The translations under genes were made by a program, and so were the position numbers. Of a DNA stretch of 64,000 bases, positions 46,901-58,940 are shown one piece after another. The first letter of the stretch is position 1. The number at the start of each line of letters is the position of its first letter. This DNA comes from Diospyros lotus (lineage: Eukaryota; Streptophyta; Magnoliopsida; Ericales; Ebenaceae), in contig NW_026267104.1 in assembly GCF_014633365.1 (NCBI RefSeq), positions 1,178,001-1,242,000 of the forward strand, in the 5' to 3' direction. The notes under the pieces were generated by a model. The model made no database searches. It saw nothing but the letters and a program-made list of their open reading frames with translations, and was not told the origin of the DNA.

Positions 46901-49900
46901 TAGTTTTGGAGTAAATATATTGTTATCATGCTCGTCCATCGGAAACAGGAGGGTTGAATCTCAATTATTATTTAGTTACTTTTGAGTTTTGACAATTTGC
47001 ATGATGAATTGTTGTCTACTTAAAATTAGTTTTACCATTCATGTAATAAATATGTTTAATTCTGCATAATTAATTTTTTTTCTTCGGAATATTTCTGCAG
47101 AGGGTGATGGATCTAAAATTTATGTGAGTTGCATTTCTTTTCGGGATCCAGTCTGCGAGGATATTGCTGAAGCTTATCACATCCCTGCAAATTCGTTTGC
47201 TGATAAATGTATCTGCCTTGTCTCACGTGCTCCTAGTTTTGGTATCCTCCGGGATGCATTGGAGGAACTATTTGCCCTTTGCTTCTCACCTGATGGAAGT
47301 AGGCAAGTTTGCTTCAGTGTTTGAATTTTTTACAACTAAAACCATCAATGCTTCTGTTCTTTTTTTTTAATCATTTTCTGGCAATAATAGAATGGAAACA
47401 ATGTGTTCTCAACTCTTATGTCCATTCTCTCATATTCTTTCCTAAACATCATGGTTTTCAAAATTGGGATCCCATGTAGATAGGTTGAGGGTTCTTTTGA
47501 ATTGGATTGAGGATCATAGGATCTTAACAAAAAAGGAATGTATGTTGGCAATTTTATTGAATTAATATATATAGAATAAGTGTAAATTATGTGAAGAAAA
47601 AGAAAGAAACAGAAATATTCTGAAAAATGCACAAGGCTTAAAATTTTAATCCACAAAATTTAAGACAAAAAAAAAAAACAAAAAATAATAGTACTTATAA
47701 ATAATAATGTATGAGATAACGCATGACACTGTCAACATTGAGAGGTTTCATGTATCAAAAAGTCAACTATGAGAGAGAGTTTTAGATACCTAGAACCCTT
47801 CAAATGATTTTTTGTGGATTTGCAACTTTACCAACACTTTTCTCTACATTTATCTTTTGGAAGTGTGCTGTTTATTTTTGCAGAATTTCCCTCCATAGAT
47901 CTACACCATGGTAGGTCTCTGTTTGGTTAAAAATGATTTAAGTAGGTGTCTGTAAGGTTAACAGTAGGTTTAATGGATACATTGGAAAGTGAATATTATA
48001 CTAAATTTTAGATAGGTTTCTGTATTATCCCTATTTAACATTTCATATTGAGTTAAGGAAATTGTGCAAAACACACTCTCCCCAGCTAAAAAAATACAAC
48101 TTTATGAGATATTGCAATGTAACCTTGGTGGTACCATAGTAAGGGTGTTCCCAGTACACAAGGCTCTTTGCTTTGTGAGGGTCATCTTGTATACAGCCTT
48201 GCCCTTGCTATTTGTAAAGAGATTGTTTCCACAACTTGAACCCTTGACCTTGCAGTCACAGATGAGCAATCTTGCCATGGTCTTTGCGAGATTTTCAAAC
48301 TGATACATGTCCAGATAGACATGTATTCTCTTGATCTTTCAGCTTTCTTGTGATTCCAGATATTCCTGCTTCTAAACTGGGGTTGAGGTCGAATCTGACA
48401 AATCTTTGTTCTTTAACATGGTATTATCTTTTCTCTCCATTTGGCTCCTTGTCTTTATTTTTTTTTCTTTTTTTTTTTATGAGGGAGAAGGGAATGAGAG
48501 GAATGCATGAACATGTGAAGGAAAATGCCATAGGAAAGAGGGATGAGGAATCATATAACCTTGGGGAAAATGTTGAGAAGCACACAACTATTTTAGACTG
48601 ATAGAACAAGCAATTACTGAAGTTGTATTCTGCAATGCTTGAAGTTTATAGCTTCCATCATATGATCTTGGAATTTATTTAACCACCAACCTTGCTATCT
48701 GTAAAGGTAATGGCATTTCCTAAGTACTCCCAGGAAAAAAGGACATCCCAAAGTTCCTCCTCTGGAGATGGGTATTGCATGGTCCAAAACCAACCATCCA
48801 GTCAAAATATGAAAAATAAAGGATCAGCTACGAAATGCCACTACTCATTTTTTCTCCATAGGATAGAGGCAAAATAAGAGATATGTGAACCCAAACCATT
48901 CTTGTGTTGAGTTGGTATTCTAAAAATAATTCCTGAACATGCAATTTTTAAAAGATCACTAGAAACTAGTGATAGTAGTTTGTCAATAAGACATTCAATT
49001 TCTGCAGATGTGGTAACAGTTAAGTTGCACCTTGAAACTTCTTGCTCAATCTATCATCCACTGAGGTACAGTGGGGGAAGAGAGTTTTGTTCTTTTCCCA
49101 ACTGCTAAGTGATTTGAATTTGATCAATTCAGTTAAGCGAAATGTGGAACCTGTTAAGTAAGCGTATCCTATGCATATCTGCTCATGTTAGTGTGAATGA
49201 TGTTTTGAATATGGAAAAAATGACAGATTCATGCACAAAATTGTAGAGAAGATAGGAATAGAGGTTCCCTGTATCCAATTCTTTGTGGATAGTTTACCAT
49301 GTCTAGTTTAAACATGCTTGGTGAAAAGGAGCATCAGTTTTCTCGTCCTTTTCCCAATTAGATGTTTAATATGGAAATGAATTTTCCATATATTCCATAT
49401 ATTCTCCTCTATTGCTTTTAATGTGCTCAGCTGTGCAACAATTTCAGCAAGCCATTATGGGGTGTTATAGCAAGCCTGGTGTCCTCTGTGCCTCTTCCAA
49501 CTCCTGGAAAAGATCGAGTCTTATTTGCTATTGAGAATAGCCTGCTAGCTGTTGAAGTGCCATCAAAGGATGGGCTCCCACATGCTGATGTATATGTCTA
49601 TATATCTTTATTTTTCTTTGGCTAGCTACCTGTTTTTTTATGCCTATTAAACAACAGCTCTTTTTTTGATGCAGATATCATTTCAGCCACTGGTGCAGTG
49701 CTTGGATGTTGACAATTTCCTTAATCTTTTTACTGCTGTGTTACTTGAAAGGAGGATTCTGCTCCGGTCAAACAAGTATCTTTCTAACTTTAGATAGTTG
49801 CATCAATGACTTTAAATGTTACTCAGACTTATGTGTACTCATGCTTTTCAATTGGTTTGGCTTTGTTCCTGCAACTCTTTCATCTTGGCACAGCAATAAG

Positions 49901-52900
49901 GCTTCTGCATTGCAATTAAGATGTCATGGTTAGAATTGGAGATATAGATAGACTCTGTTTTTGGGGGGGTCAGGCTGCCTATCTTACCTCTCCCATACCT
50001 CCTAATGTTGTGAGTTGCACTTTGCTGCCTTCTCTTTACCTTAGAGATAGCTAAATGGAATGCATCCTGTGCTGTCCCCCAGACATAGATATCAGTTCAT
50101 TGTTATTTTGGTGTCTATGTTGAATGCTGTTACATGTCTGATTGAGAACTTCATTCGGTACTGTTGTTTTCTCAAAGAAGAATATGTTGGATGGGTAACA
50201 AGTATGTGATATTACTTTTCAAATGATAAGAGTTGATATATAATGTTATTTCCTTTACATCTTTGTCTGCCAGGAACTTGTTCTGCTTTGATGTTTTAGT
50301 GGTGAGTGGGGAATCAAAGTGGGTGTCAACCACACATGAATTTTAAAGTGGGAAGGGAGAGAGAGGCAATGGAGCGAAAGCTCTGATGCTGTGATTGCTC
50401 TGTTTCTGATGAATTGGCATCTCTATTTAGAATGGAGTTCATAAGTTTTAATGCTAAGTAAAGGGATGTGAGTGATTGATTATGGCTTGATTCCATTAAT
50501 GGGTGTAATGGGAATTTTTGTGATAATAGTACTATGGATGCAGAAGTGATAAGGTTGATGGTTGGACTCTTTTGTAATTGGTCAAGACCAAGCTCCTTAA
50601 GGATGGAATAAGGTCTCAATGAAACCTGTACCTCTAGCCTCCAACCCGCAAAGACCTGTGAGTCTGGTGCAAGTAGAGACCTAGACCCTGCTTTAAGTAG
50701 ATTGTTGAGGTTGGAGATCAGCTTTTTGAGAACTTTAGCATAACGATAACACATTTGGAGATCTTCCCTTCTCATGGTGGAGGGGATATGTGGTGAGACA
50801 CTTAGGCAGGGCATTTTATAAACAGAGGCAAGGATGTGCCACAGGTCAATCAAGTTTCAATCCCTAAAAGTAGAGAATATGGAGATCTAACATCCCACCT
50901 CAAGAGAATGGCATTTGAGGAACATCACGGATAACTCAATGCTCGAAGGGTTAGATTAATGTTGAAATTAATCCTAAGAGGGAGATGAGGTTTAGAGAGG
51001 CTTGATAACCGGAGGGAGGGATTGTAGCATAGTTATTAATTTCGTACCATACCCATGGCAATCCAGGTCAAAACTGTGTTGGTTTCATAGCTATTGAAAT
51101 TACCAGCTGGGATGACAGAGGTACTGGCATACTGTGGATACCACCCCAGTGCGGGGGACATAAAACTTCCCTACAGGGATCCTGTTGCAAGCACAAAACA
51201 GGGACCAAGTTCATTCCAGCTATGGAGAGTTCAACTCTCCCTGTTGCATACATCACTTCCTGTTGCAAGGAGGGATTCTCTCTCTTCCTGAGAGTGTCCC
51301 CCCTTGTTCCTCCCTGTTGCAGGTTGTAGAGAGTGCTGAATCTCTCCGAGTTGCGTGGAGGGACAAGATCCCTCCCTGTTGCAGGTTGTAGGAGGGATGA
51401 AGTTGCCCTTGCAACAAGGGTGAGTTTGCCCTTATTGCAGAGACTAATAGGCTCCTTAGTGTTTTTTTTTTTTTCATATTCATTAATTATATAATCTGTA
51501 GTGTTTATCTGTTTAACACCAAAATGATATTTACATGCCAAATGGACATACTGGGATTTGGAGATTTTTATACACGGACTTTTATGGAGGCTTGGTTAGT
51601 TGACTTGCAAGTGATCTGGCATGCCAGTACAGTACATATACCTACAATGAATATTGCAGGTGTGTGCCTGTCTGTTTTCCTATTCCTTTTTTTTTTGGTG
51701 CCTAGGGAGCGGTGGATTTCTGATGAGGCTGTAACCTTTATTTTGTATTTCTGTTTCCTTCAACATGGTTGAAATCATTAAATGATATTTATATTGATAA
51801 TATCTGAACCAGATGCTTGTCTTTGCTTCCAAAGGTTTTTTTTTTTTTTTTGGGAATTAATTTACCATCATTGAAATGGGCCATAATTTACCATATGCAA
51901 CTTCATTTCTAGGTTTAGCTTGAAATTAGATGTTTGAGCTGCTGTGGTATTCCTGATTTTTTTCTCTAGCTTGAAATATCATTATCAGAGTGTTCCCTTG
52001 CCATCTTTGGCCATCACTTAGTCATTAACTAGTGAATTACATGTTTGTACAAGTGCTTTTGAATCTTGCAGAGTAATTAATGCATTATTCCCTTTAGAAG
52101 CTTTATATCTGTTGCAGTTTCAACTTTGTTTGTTTGTGGGTTCTGATCTTGTCATTTACCATTAGTAAACCTGGATGGTTATTGCAGAAAATATTTATTT
52201 TCATTAATTCACAATGTTAATCAATCTTTTACTGCTTCTTGCAGATACTCTCTCTTAACTTTAGTATCTGAGGCCCTGTGTCATTTGATATATCCATTTC
52301 GTTGGCAGGTTAGAATTTGAATTTTCATGTATGACTATCCTTATTTTCTGTGCTTGTTAAGGACAGGATTGCTCCATTCAATGTATGCTGTTGAAGTTTG
52401 TAATAGAATGTCAGCATCTATTGGCTAATTAGAGCTGGGAAGTGATGTTAAGCATCTTTGGATTGCATCTAATGCTACATATTCCCAGTAATGATGTATT
52501 ATTTGATTCTTTGAGATCATCTAATCTTTCTCTTTTTCTTTTGCCAAAGCATGTCTACATTCCATTACTATTTTTCAGTGGAGTAGACTACATTGATGCT
52601 CCTACACCATATATGATGGGTCTCCATTCAGGCGTGGATACTTTTGGTCTGACCATGGATGGTGTAAGTTATTTAGTTCAATTCAATTTTCTTCTCTCCT
52701 TTTCCTCTCCTTATTTCCATTAAGTGTTATTGTTCTGTCTTTTCAGCATCCCTCTTTTTGCTATCTTCCAATCTACCATTAATCTCTGTAAATTTGCCAT
52801 TTTTCATAATATTTTTTAGCCTCCAGGGAAGTTGTTCTGGAACTCCATTTTGTCTCCTATTTTATCAATTCTTCAGAGATTATGTTGTCTGACACTGCAC

Positions 52901-55900
52901 ATTTTAGTAGAGACATGGTAGGATCTGCAAAGAATGGTTCTAAGTTGTGTTATTTTGCTGGAACTATTAGCCGATAGCCATTTAGCTGAATCATATGCTT
53001 GGAATGCTTGGCTGTGTAATTGTTCTATTTTTTGGCTGTACATTACAAAAATATGCTGCAAAAGGAGAGAACTAAATGAAAAGAGGGATTTTTCTTGTGA
53101 TTCTTTGGTTGGATGAACAATAAAATTTATCTTGTCAAGTCTTCTTTATCTGGCTTTTATATTCCTCATCCTTTAGATTCAGAATAAAAATTAATAAAGA
53201 AACTTTATTCTTCTTCTGATAATCAACAATAAAATAAAAACATGTGTACTCTCTACACTTGGTGTGGTGCGTCTGGAGGGGCTAAAATCCTCAACTTTTG
53301 AGGATGTACAGGTGGCACTCATAGCTTGGAAATGATATCACATCATTCAATTTTTTTTTTTTTGGGGGGGGGGGGGGGGGGCTCATAATGAAGTTTTATA
53401 ATTCCTCATAATGAAGTTTTATAATTCCTCTTTCACTGTTGTTGATTTTTGGATAGTTTATTCTATTGATGGCTTTTACGTTTGCTTTGTACATGTCCAC
53501 TTCATGTTTACCCTCGCTTATATGCTCTGATTAAGGCACTTCATATTACCCAACAACAACAATCACAAGTCTTAATCCCACTTGATAGAGTTGGCTACAT
53601 GAATTCTAGCTATCCAACCATCTTTGTCCATGAAATTTGAGCACTTTATATTGCCAATCAAAGAGAAAAAAAAGAAAAAAGAGAAGGAAATAACACACAC
53701 CCATTAATTTTTATATCTATACATACATACATACATACATATATATATAATATCATATAGTTCAATTTCTGTTCTCATCCCATGATCAACATACCTCAAT
53801 TCACAGGGAGCCTCAAAGTGGCTCTTACATATGTTGTCTTGAATTTGTTAGTCTTATTCTTTCCTTCTCTTTCTCCTTTCCTCTTCTTAATTTCCAGTCT
53901 TGTTGACATATTTTTTCTTGTGTTATAATGGTGGCCTGGAGAATGACAAAACCAATGATTTAAATTCTTAATACAATAGACCAAATCTCTGTCAATAGGA
54001 GTTCTTATACTAGATCTTGAGTGTGCATGATGGTAAGATGGGAGAACAAGGTCACTGAAGAAAACTAATAAGATGGATTAATCAGGCCTATTAGTATTGA
54101 ATATTTTTTTATAAGTACAACAGAAACAATAAGATACCAAATCTTAATCCCATTATGAGGGGTTGGCTACATGAATTATAGCCTGCCAGTTTTTTCTATT
54201 TATGGCTTTCTCTTCTATAAGACTCTCTTATAACTCATGTGTCATATCATACCTAAGAGTCTCCCACTAAGTCTTTCTTGGAATTTGTTTTTTGACAAGT
54301 AAAAAAAGAAAAAAAAAAATTCACAGGCCTATATCTAATATTAGGAAGAGATTTTGGACCATCCCTTTCCTTGATCATCATAACAATTCTAATGAGCATT
54401 ATTCTGAAAGAATTGTGGTTTCTTCTCAAATGGGCTTTTTTGAGCATCAAGTCCCCTTGTTTTATAGGAAGAATCTTCTCAAGATTGATTTTTATGGAAG
54501 ATTCCTTGTTTGAATGTCTTAGTTTTATGACTCTGGTCTTTACCCTCTTTCTTTGTTGCATGTGTGTGGGTGTGTTTTGTGTGCTCTTTTTCTTTAATAT
54601 TTTGATCGTTTTCTGGAGGGGCAGCCTTGGTAGCAATGATAAGTTTGCTCTTTGTGAATAGAAAGTCATAGGTTTGAGTTTCAGAAGCAGCCTCTTTGGA
54701 AATTAAGGGTTAGGCTGCTTACAAAATTTGCCTTCTCCCAACTCTTGCAAAGCGGGGTGCTTTGTGCACTAGGATGCCCTTTGCCCTTTTTTGATCTGTC
54801 TTGACTTTCAATTTCATTGAGTCAAATTTTGCCAGAGTAATGCTTTGAGGCTGGAAGTTAAACTATTGTATATCTGTTTCTTACTTTTATGTTGAATTTA
54901 CTTTGGTTCATAATATTCTTAATACTTGAAAACTGTTTCACATAACCTGATAGCCAAAACATATTGCTATTTTCATAACTTTATAATAAGCATAGCTGCT
55001 GTCAATCTGTTCCTGTCAGGTAAAATTTATTCAAATTCCAACTATGAATTCCATTCTTGTTATTTTGTAGGTAGTTGTTGTGGACCTTGAGCATAATCGC
55101 ATCACCACATCAGAGGAAATTCCTCCTATACCAGAGCCAGAATTAAGTTCTTTACGTACTGAGATAATGAAGCTGTTGTATCCAAATGTTGTTGGGATAG
55201 ATGAATTGAAGGCTAGCTTTGGGGGTTCTTCTGAGCAGTGCCCGAGAGTCAGCAGCAAGCCTTGGGGAGAAGATCATGATCTCCAACTTAGGTGATACTT
55301 GGAGACACGTTTCTTTGTGAAACACCCATTACTTTCCAAAATCTAATGAATTCAGAATTGCATTGTCATCATTCTTAAATAATTACATGCCCTTACATAA
55401 TAAATATATATTTTTTCTTTTGGTAAGTAATAATAGAATATTGCTTTTGCAATTTTTATTACTCTTATAGCACACTCTAGATTTGTTTGTCATGATAATC
55501 TCTTTACATACAGTTGGATGAAATTCCTTTGGATTGATTTTCTCAAAATGACAGGATAGAGGTGGAGCAAAGGTTAATGAAAAGCTGGCTTTTGCACTCT
55601 TCTAGTGTCGTCAGAGATTCTTTCTTCACATTTCATACTTTTTCCCGATCCCTATGCATGCTGCTTTTTCTTTTCTTCATATCCATATCTCCCTTGTAAT
55701 TTTTCAATATGCCCCTTCTGAAATGCCTTTATCCATACTAAATTTTAAGTAGCTAAGGCTTGCACTTCCTTATTTTCTGGAATAGGACTTCATTATCAAC
55801 TTTCCATCAAACAACTTTTTGACACTTACATATTCAGAAAGGAGTTTCAACATGTACTTGTTTCTAAGAAAAGTAATTTCAGTCTATTTTAAAGGTTAAT

Positions 55901-58577
55901 ACTTCAGCTATTCTGTCATTAAAAACTTCTAATCAGGGAGCATCTATTTCCTCTTTTGGAAACTTCACCATGAAAAATGTATCTTCCCTTTTTTTTTTTG
56001 TTTAGTTTAGAATAAGATGTTTTTAGAACATGAAGCATCTATTTATTCTCCTGTGGATCAATTTTATGCAGGTTTATATTTCTCAAGTTTTTTGCATCAG
56101 TTTTAGGTGGCTACCGCAATTTCATAGTACGAAATTTTACTTTAATTTCCAATTTTATGGAATTTTAAATATTACATACAGAAATGACATTTTATTAACT
56201 CGATGACATTCATTGTCAGGAAAATACTGCAACTCAAGTGTTCAACTCTCAAGCATTTTTGAAGAAGCGTTCTCGGTTAACCAACCAACCACCAGAGCCA
56301 ATGGTTACGTCATGACATCCAACTTATCAGTTTTGGTAGCTAAATCATAAAAATATGTTTTTGCTTGCTTGTTGAAGTTGTAATAGTTTTTTCTTTCTTC
56401 ACCTCTTTTCTTTTTATTCTTGGGGTGGGGGTTGTGGTTGTGCGGAGCTGCTTATGCACTCTCATTTGTTGTTTATGCACTCATAAAAATGTGAGTACTG
56501 AAGATCCCAACATAAATTTCTCAAATATTTTTTATTGATGCAAGTACTGAAGACTCCAAAGTGATCTCACAGTTGTTTTATGCACTCTCATTTATGTTGA
56601 AATTTCTGTTGTTCTCCTTGCATGCATTTTTTGCCACTCTTGCACTGATATATATGTATTTATTTTGTCTCCCAACAGATTTCACAGTTTTTAGACTCTC
56701 AGGGTTTCTTGGATTATTTAGAAAGAGGTCTGGGGTCTGAGGAAAACGGTAACAATCTGCTTGACAAATTACAAGATGCCATTGGGAGAGGTCAAAATCC
56801 ACTATCAATTCTCCCCTCACCTTTGACAGAACCAGAGATTGTAACTATATCGGACTCAGATGCTGGAACATCAGGTACATTAAGCTTTTGACATCTCAAT
56901 GATACGGTCCATTATTGTTGGTAGTTGAGAATGTAACTTTCTCATTATACAAAACTATTTGATGAACTGGATGAATACTATTGTGATATATATATTTCAC
57001 AGGATCAGGTGCCAGATATAATTATGACAGATTTCCTTCAAACATTAGAACAGAAGAGCAGGAGGAAAAGAGGAGGCAGATTCTAGCTGCAGCTAGTGGA
57101 GCTCTCAGGTTCTTGGAAAATATATTCCTGTGATGTATTTATGATTTCTTTCAATGATTAGCACAGAGTTGTGTATTGATATTCTTAGATGTTTGTGCAT
57201 GGATTAATTTTCGAACCATGAAATTAATTTAATGTTTCTTTAATTAGTCCACCTTCAATGCTCGTGGTTAAGGACCCCAAGGCAGAAAGTTTAAGTCCAA
57301 GGGAGAGGGCTGTAAGTTCTCTGGACTAATCATTATTTTGACCATCCATTAGTTTGTGATTTGGAATCCTATAGTTATTCTTATGAATAATTTGGAAATT
57401 TATTCTTATAGGCTGAACGAGAGCGCATGGTTTTAGACATAAAAGTGAAGCTGCAGGTAAACGTTGGTTTGATCTTTTATGAGGTTGACCATTAGTTAGT
57501 GAACTGTACATGCTATTTTGTGTACTTTAAATCTTGCACTTTTGTGATACCTTTTAAAGTTGGTTCATTAGAATTCAGCTCCTTTTACATATCCTCCCGT
57601 CACTCCCCATTCTTCTGTCAAGGAGTGGTTGTCCTGTGGTCCAGGATATCTTTAAGAAATGAAGTCTAGCTTGGAAGAATAATGTTGTTAGTTATCTGGG
57701 ATTTGACATGGCAAAACATTTAGGGGTTGTTTGGTAGAGTTGCTAGTTTTTTGTTTTTAATTTTCATTTTTGGTTTTCATTTTCATTAAAAAAAATGAAA
57801 ATATAACATCTTTGATAATTTTGGTTCATTTGTAGTTCTGTTTTTGATTTTTTCTTATTTTTCCTTTTCTTTTCCTTCTTTCCATCACCTATGGAGGTGG
57901 TGGTTGCGGTGGCCTAGTGTCAACAACTCCCAGAGAGGTCTAGGAGACCCTAACTAAGATTGCTAGCAGCAGGGAGGGTAGGGGGTAGGGTAGGGGAGAG
58001 GAAGAAAATGAAAATGAAATGATGTGTGGATTATGCTATTTTTCCAAATGAAAAAGGTTTTGAGTGGGTATTTATCTGTCTTGCTGTTAGGAAGTCTAGC
58101 TTGGTTTTATTTCCATTCTTATTTGATCTCATTAGTTCAAATTCTGTGACTGGCTATGTTGAACAGGGTCTATGGTTGCGCCTATTGAAACTGGGAGCTA
58201 CTGACGATCCTCTTTCGTCCTTTGAATATGGAACAATCCTTGGTACGCTTCATGACGGATATCTTTTCCTTCAATGAAATCGCTTTTCTTGGCAAATTAT
58301 TTGTTATATTGGGTAAAGAATGGTGTGTTTGAATTATTTGCAAATTAACTGTAATTATATATTGGCTTGGCAGCTTTGATTGAGTCTGATGCAGAAGGGA
58401 TTGGTGGCAGTGGCTTTGTTGAATGCATAAGGGAGCACATACATTCAGTATGTAGATGAAAGAAGCATATATCATTTTGATTGTTTCTGTGAACGCACTA
58501 TACTTACATATCAGTCTTTGTTGCAGGGGTGGCCTGGACAATTGACTGAGGAGCAGTTTATTGCAGTTAAAGAATTG
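37904..58577 (+). CDS. SCD1: SCD1, DENN and WD-repeat protein (5' half; continues beyond window)
   Basis: Seventeen exons join in frame to 621 codons: 37904-38077, 39219-39312, 47101-47302, 49448-49589, 49675-49775, 52245-52308, 52550-52663, 55071-55291, 56072-56126, 56220-56303, 56679-56874, 57003-57108, 57248-57311, 57412-57456, 58167-58242, 58374-58447, 58527-58577. The protein starts [20 protein letters not shown], with [18 protein letters not shown] and [11 protein letters not shown] (upstream DENN), then [45 protein letters not shown] (core DENN) and FLKKRSR (downstream DENN). In Arabidopsis SCD1 is about 1190 residues, acts in clathrin-linked trafficking and cytokinesis and works with RabE GTPases; this is family knowledge. 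The WD40 half lies outside. No stop or frameshift interrupts the exons. Intron 3 uses a GC donor. Introns 2 and 17 hold copia elements. Confidence 0.95.
38078..39218 (+). other. SCD1 intron 1
   Basis: GT-AG intron with a poly-G run at about 38911-38925. The 142-codon open frame at 38925 reads into exon 2 from the intron; only its part from 39219 is coding. Confidence 0.85.
39313..40395 (+). other. SCD1 intron 2, part before the copia element
   Basis: No gene. It holds one SINE-like remnant at 39811-39945 and otherwise unique-looking T-rich intron sequence. Confidence 0.7.
39811..39945 (-). mobile_element. Au-SINE-like remnant
   Basis: The plus strand reads acaacaataacaatag, then ccttaatttcattaggtggg and gttggctac. 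On the minus strand this is the GTAGCC-AACCCC-ATTAAGG-TTGTTGT tail known from Au-type SINEs. The 5' tRNA-related head was not identified. Confidence 0.5.
40396..40651 (-). repeat. copia 3' LTR
   Basis: 256 bp, matching 45543-45798 with about six differences, several of them near the end (gctatctccaaca versus gctgtcgctaaca). Confidence 0.95.
40659..45087 (-). pseudogene. copia gag-pol polyprotein, broken by frameshifts and stops
   Basis: Read on the minus strand from 45087: gag ([18 protein letters not shown], then [12 protein letters not shown] and [20 protein letters not shown]), zinc knuckle [14 protein letters not shown] near 44260, protease [11 protein letters not shown] near 43955, integrase ([41 protein letters not shown]), reverse transcriptase ([20 protein letters not shown] and YVDDIVVTG near 41600) and RNase H ([26 protein letters not shown]) ending at 40659. 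The order protease-integrase-RT defines Ty1/copia. Frame breaks lie at about 44900, 44660, 43130, 42840 and 41370, with stops at about 44413 and 44340. It is not functional as read. Catalytic motifs are otherwise preserved. Confidence 0.93.
45531..45542 (-). other. copia primer binding site
   Basis: Minus strand TGGTATTAGAGC, adjacent to the 5' LTR, matching initiator tRNA-Met but for one base. Confidence 0.9.
45543..45798 (-). repeat. copia 5' LTR
   Basis: 256 bp. It ends next to the primer binding site, which fixes it as the 5' LTR of the minus-strand element. Confidence 0.95.
45799..47100 (+). other. SCD1 intron 2, part after the copia element
   Basis: T-rich intron sequence ending tttctgcag before exon 3. 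No gene or clear element is seen. Confidence 0.7.
47303..49447 (+). other. SCD1 intron 3 with a GC donor
   Basis: The donor reads AG|GCAAGT and the acceptor TTTCAG. Only this join restores GSSKPLW, which the family requires. The intron contains a SINE at 48130-48282 and no gene. Confidence 0.85.
48130..48282 (-). mobile_element. tRNA-derived SINE in SCD1 intron 3
   Basis: On the minus strand it reads a pol III box B-like aaggtcaagggttcaag (about 48235-48251), followed by ggaaacaatctctt, gcaaggctgtataca and ccttgtgtactggg. This order matches a common plant tRNA-derived SINE family. The short open frames on both strands are by-products. Confidence 0.6.
49776..52244 (+). other. SCD1 intron 5
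   Basis: GT-AG intron of 2.5 kb. It holds an unexplained repeat block at 51100-51440 and, at 50326-50853, a 175-codon antisense open frame without any motif I recognise. No gene is called. Confidence 0.75.
51100..51440. repeat. block with recurrent CCTGTTGCA words in SCD1 intron 5
   Basis: The word cctgttgca occurs about five times (twice as ccctgttgcaggttgtag), mixed with ggaggga and gagagt phrases. It is richer in GC than the surrounding intron. The open frames on both strands differ and have no domain. Possibly part of an insertion. Confidence 0.6.
53550..53645 (-). mobile_element. Au-SINE-like remnant
   Basis: Plus strand caacaacaacaatcac, aagtcttaatcccact, gttggctacatgaatt: the reverse of the conserved Au-type SINE tail. 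Confidence 0.55.
54117..54285 (-). mobile_element. Au-SINE-like remnant
   Basis: Plus strand acaacagaaacaataag, aatcttaatcccattatgag, gggttggctacatgaatta, then ttctataagactctcttata. It resembles the pieces at 39811 and 53550 and is the longest of the three. Confidence 0.55.
54616..54790 (+). mobile_element. tRNA-derived SINE in SCD1 intron 7
   Basis: It reads ggggcagccttggtagcaat, a degenerate box B (cataggtttgagtttc), agcagcctcttt, gggttaggctgcttacaa and gtgctttgtgcactaggatg. The order is that of the same plant SINE family as at 48130, in opposite orientation. Confidence 0.65.
55292..56071 (+). other. SCD1 intron 8
   Basis: GT-AG intron of 780 bp without a recognisable element. Confidence 0.85.
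56304..56678 (+). other. SCD1 intron 10
   Basis: GT-AG intron; a phrase with cactcat and agtactgaag is repeated near 56455-56560. No gene. Confidence 0.85.
57457..58166 (+). other. SCD1 intron 14 with a possible MITE end
   Basis: GT-AG intron. At about 57722 the phrase ggggttgtttggtagagttg is like the end of a hAT or Tourist MITE, but I could not find its partner end. Confidence 0.6.
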
Positions 58578-58811
58578 GTAATACCTATTCTTTATGAAAT
58601 TGTTAAGAAGTTATTCATAGCAGGGTCTCTATTTCTTGAAACTTTGATATGAAAATTTATAACAGCTTAAGTCATTTTATTTGTTTGTATAGACGAGAAT
58701 TCAAACTTCTTAATTGCAATGTTTTTCTCATTCCACAAGGGAAAAGAATATAATTTTTGACAAGATTAATATTTCTGATTCTAAAGAATTTATTTCCTCT
58801 TATATTATAAG
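58578..58811 (+). other. start of SCD1 intron 17
   Basis: Donor GGTAATACC after exon 17, then T-rich sequence up to the copia LTR. The next SCD1 exon is not in the window. Confidence 0.75.
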
Positions 58812-58928
58812 TGTTGAATAAGATAAGTAAGGGGTATTAGTGTAATTAACTCTAAATACTTGTATGCATATTTATACTCTTGTATTGTACACTTAGTGAA
58901 ATGCATAGATTATTTTATTCACACAACA
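58812..58928 (+). repeat. copia 5' LTR, short
   Basis: 117 bp with perfect TGTTG/CAACA ends; host flank ataag on the left. Very short LTRs are known for some copia lineages. Confidence 0.8.
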
Positions 58929-58940
58929 TGGTATTAGAGC
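58929..58940 (+). other. copia primer binding site
   Basis: TGGTATTAGAGC, directly after the LTR. Confidence 0.9.

Larger units (their letters stand above)
52664..55070 (+). other. SCD1 intron 7
   Basis: GT-AG intron of 2.4 kb with a poly-T/poly-G run at 53351-53381, a small duplication of cataatgaagttttataatt, an (ATAC)n/(AT)n tract near 53720 and three SINE-like pieces. No gene. Confidence 0.75.

Noticed and set aside
50326..50853. 175-codon antisense open frame in SCD1 intron 5
   Set aside because: No recognised motif, and it lies within an intron of a gene on the other strand. I cannot exclude a relic of an unknown element.
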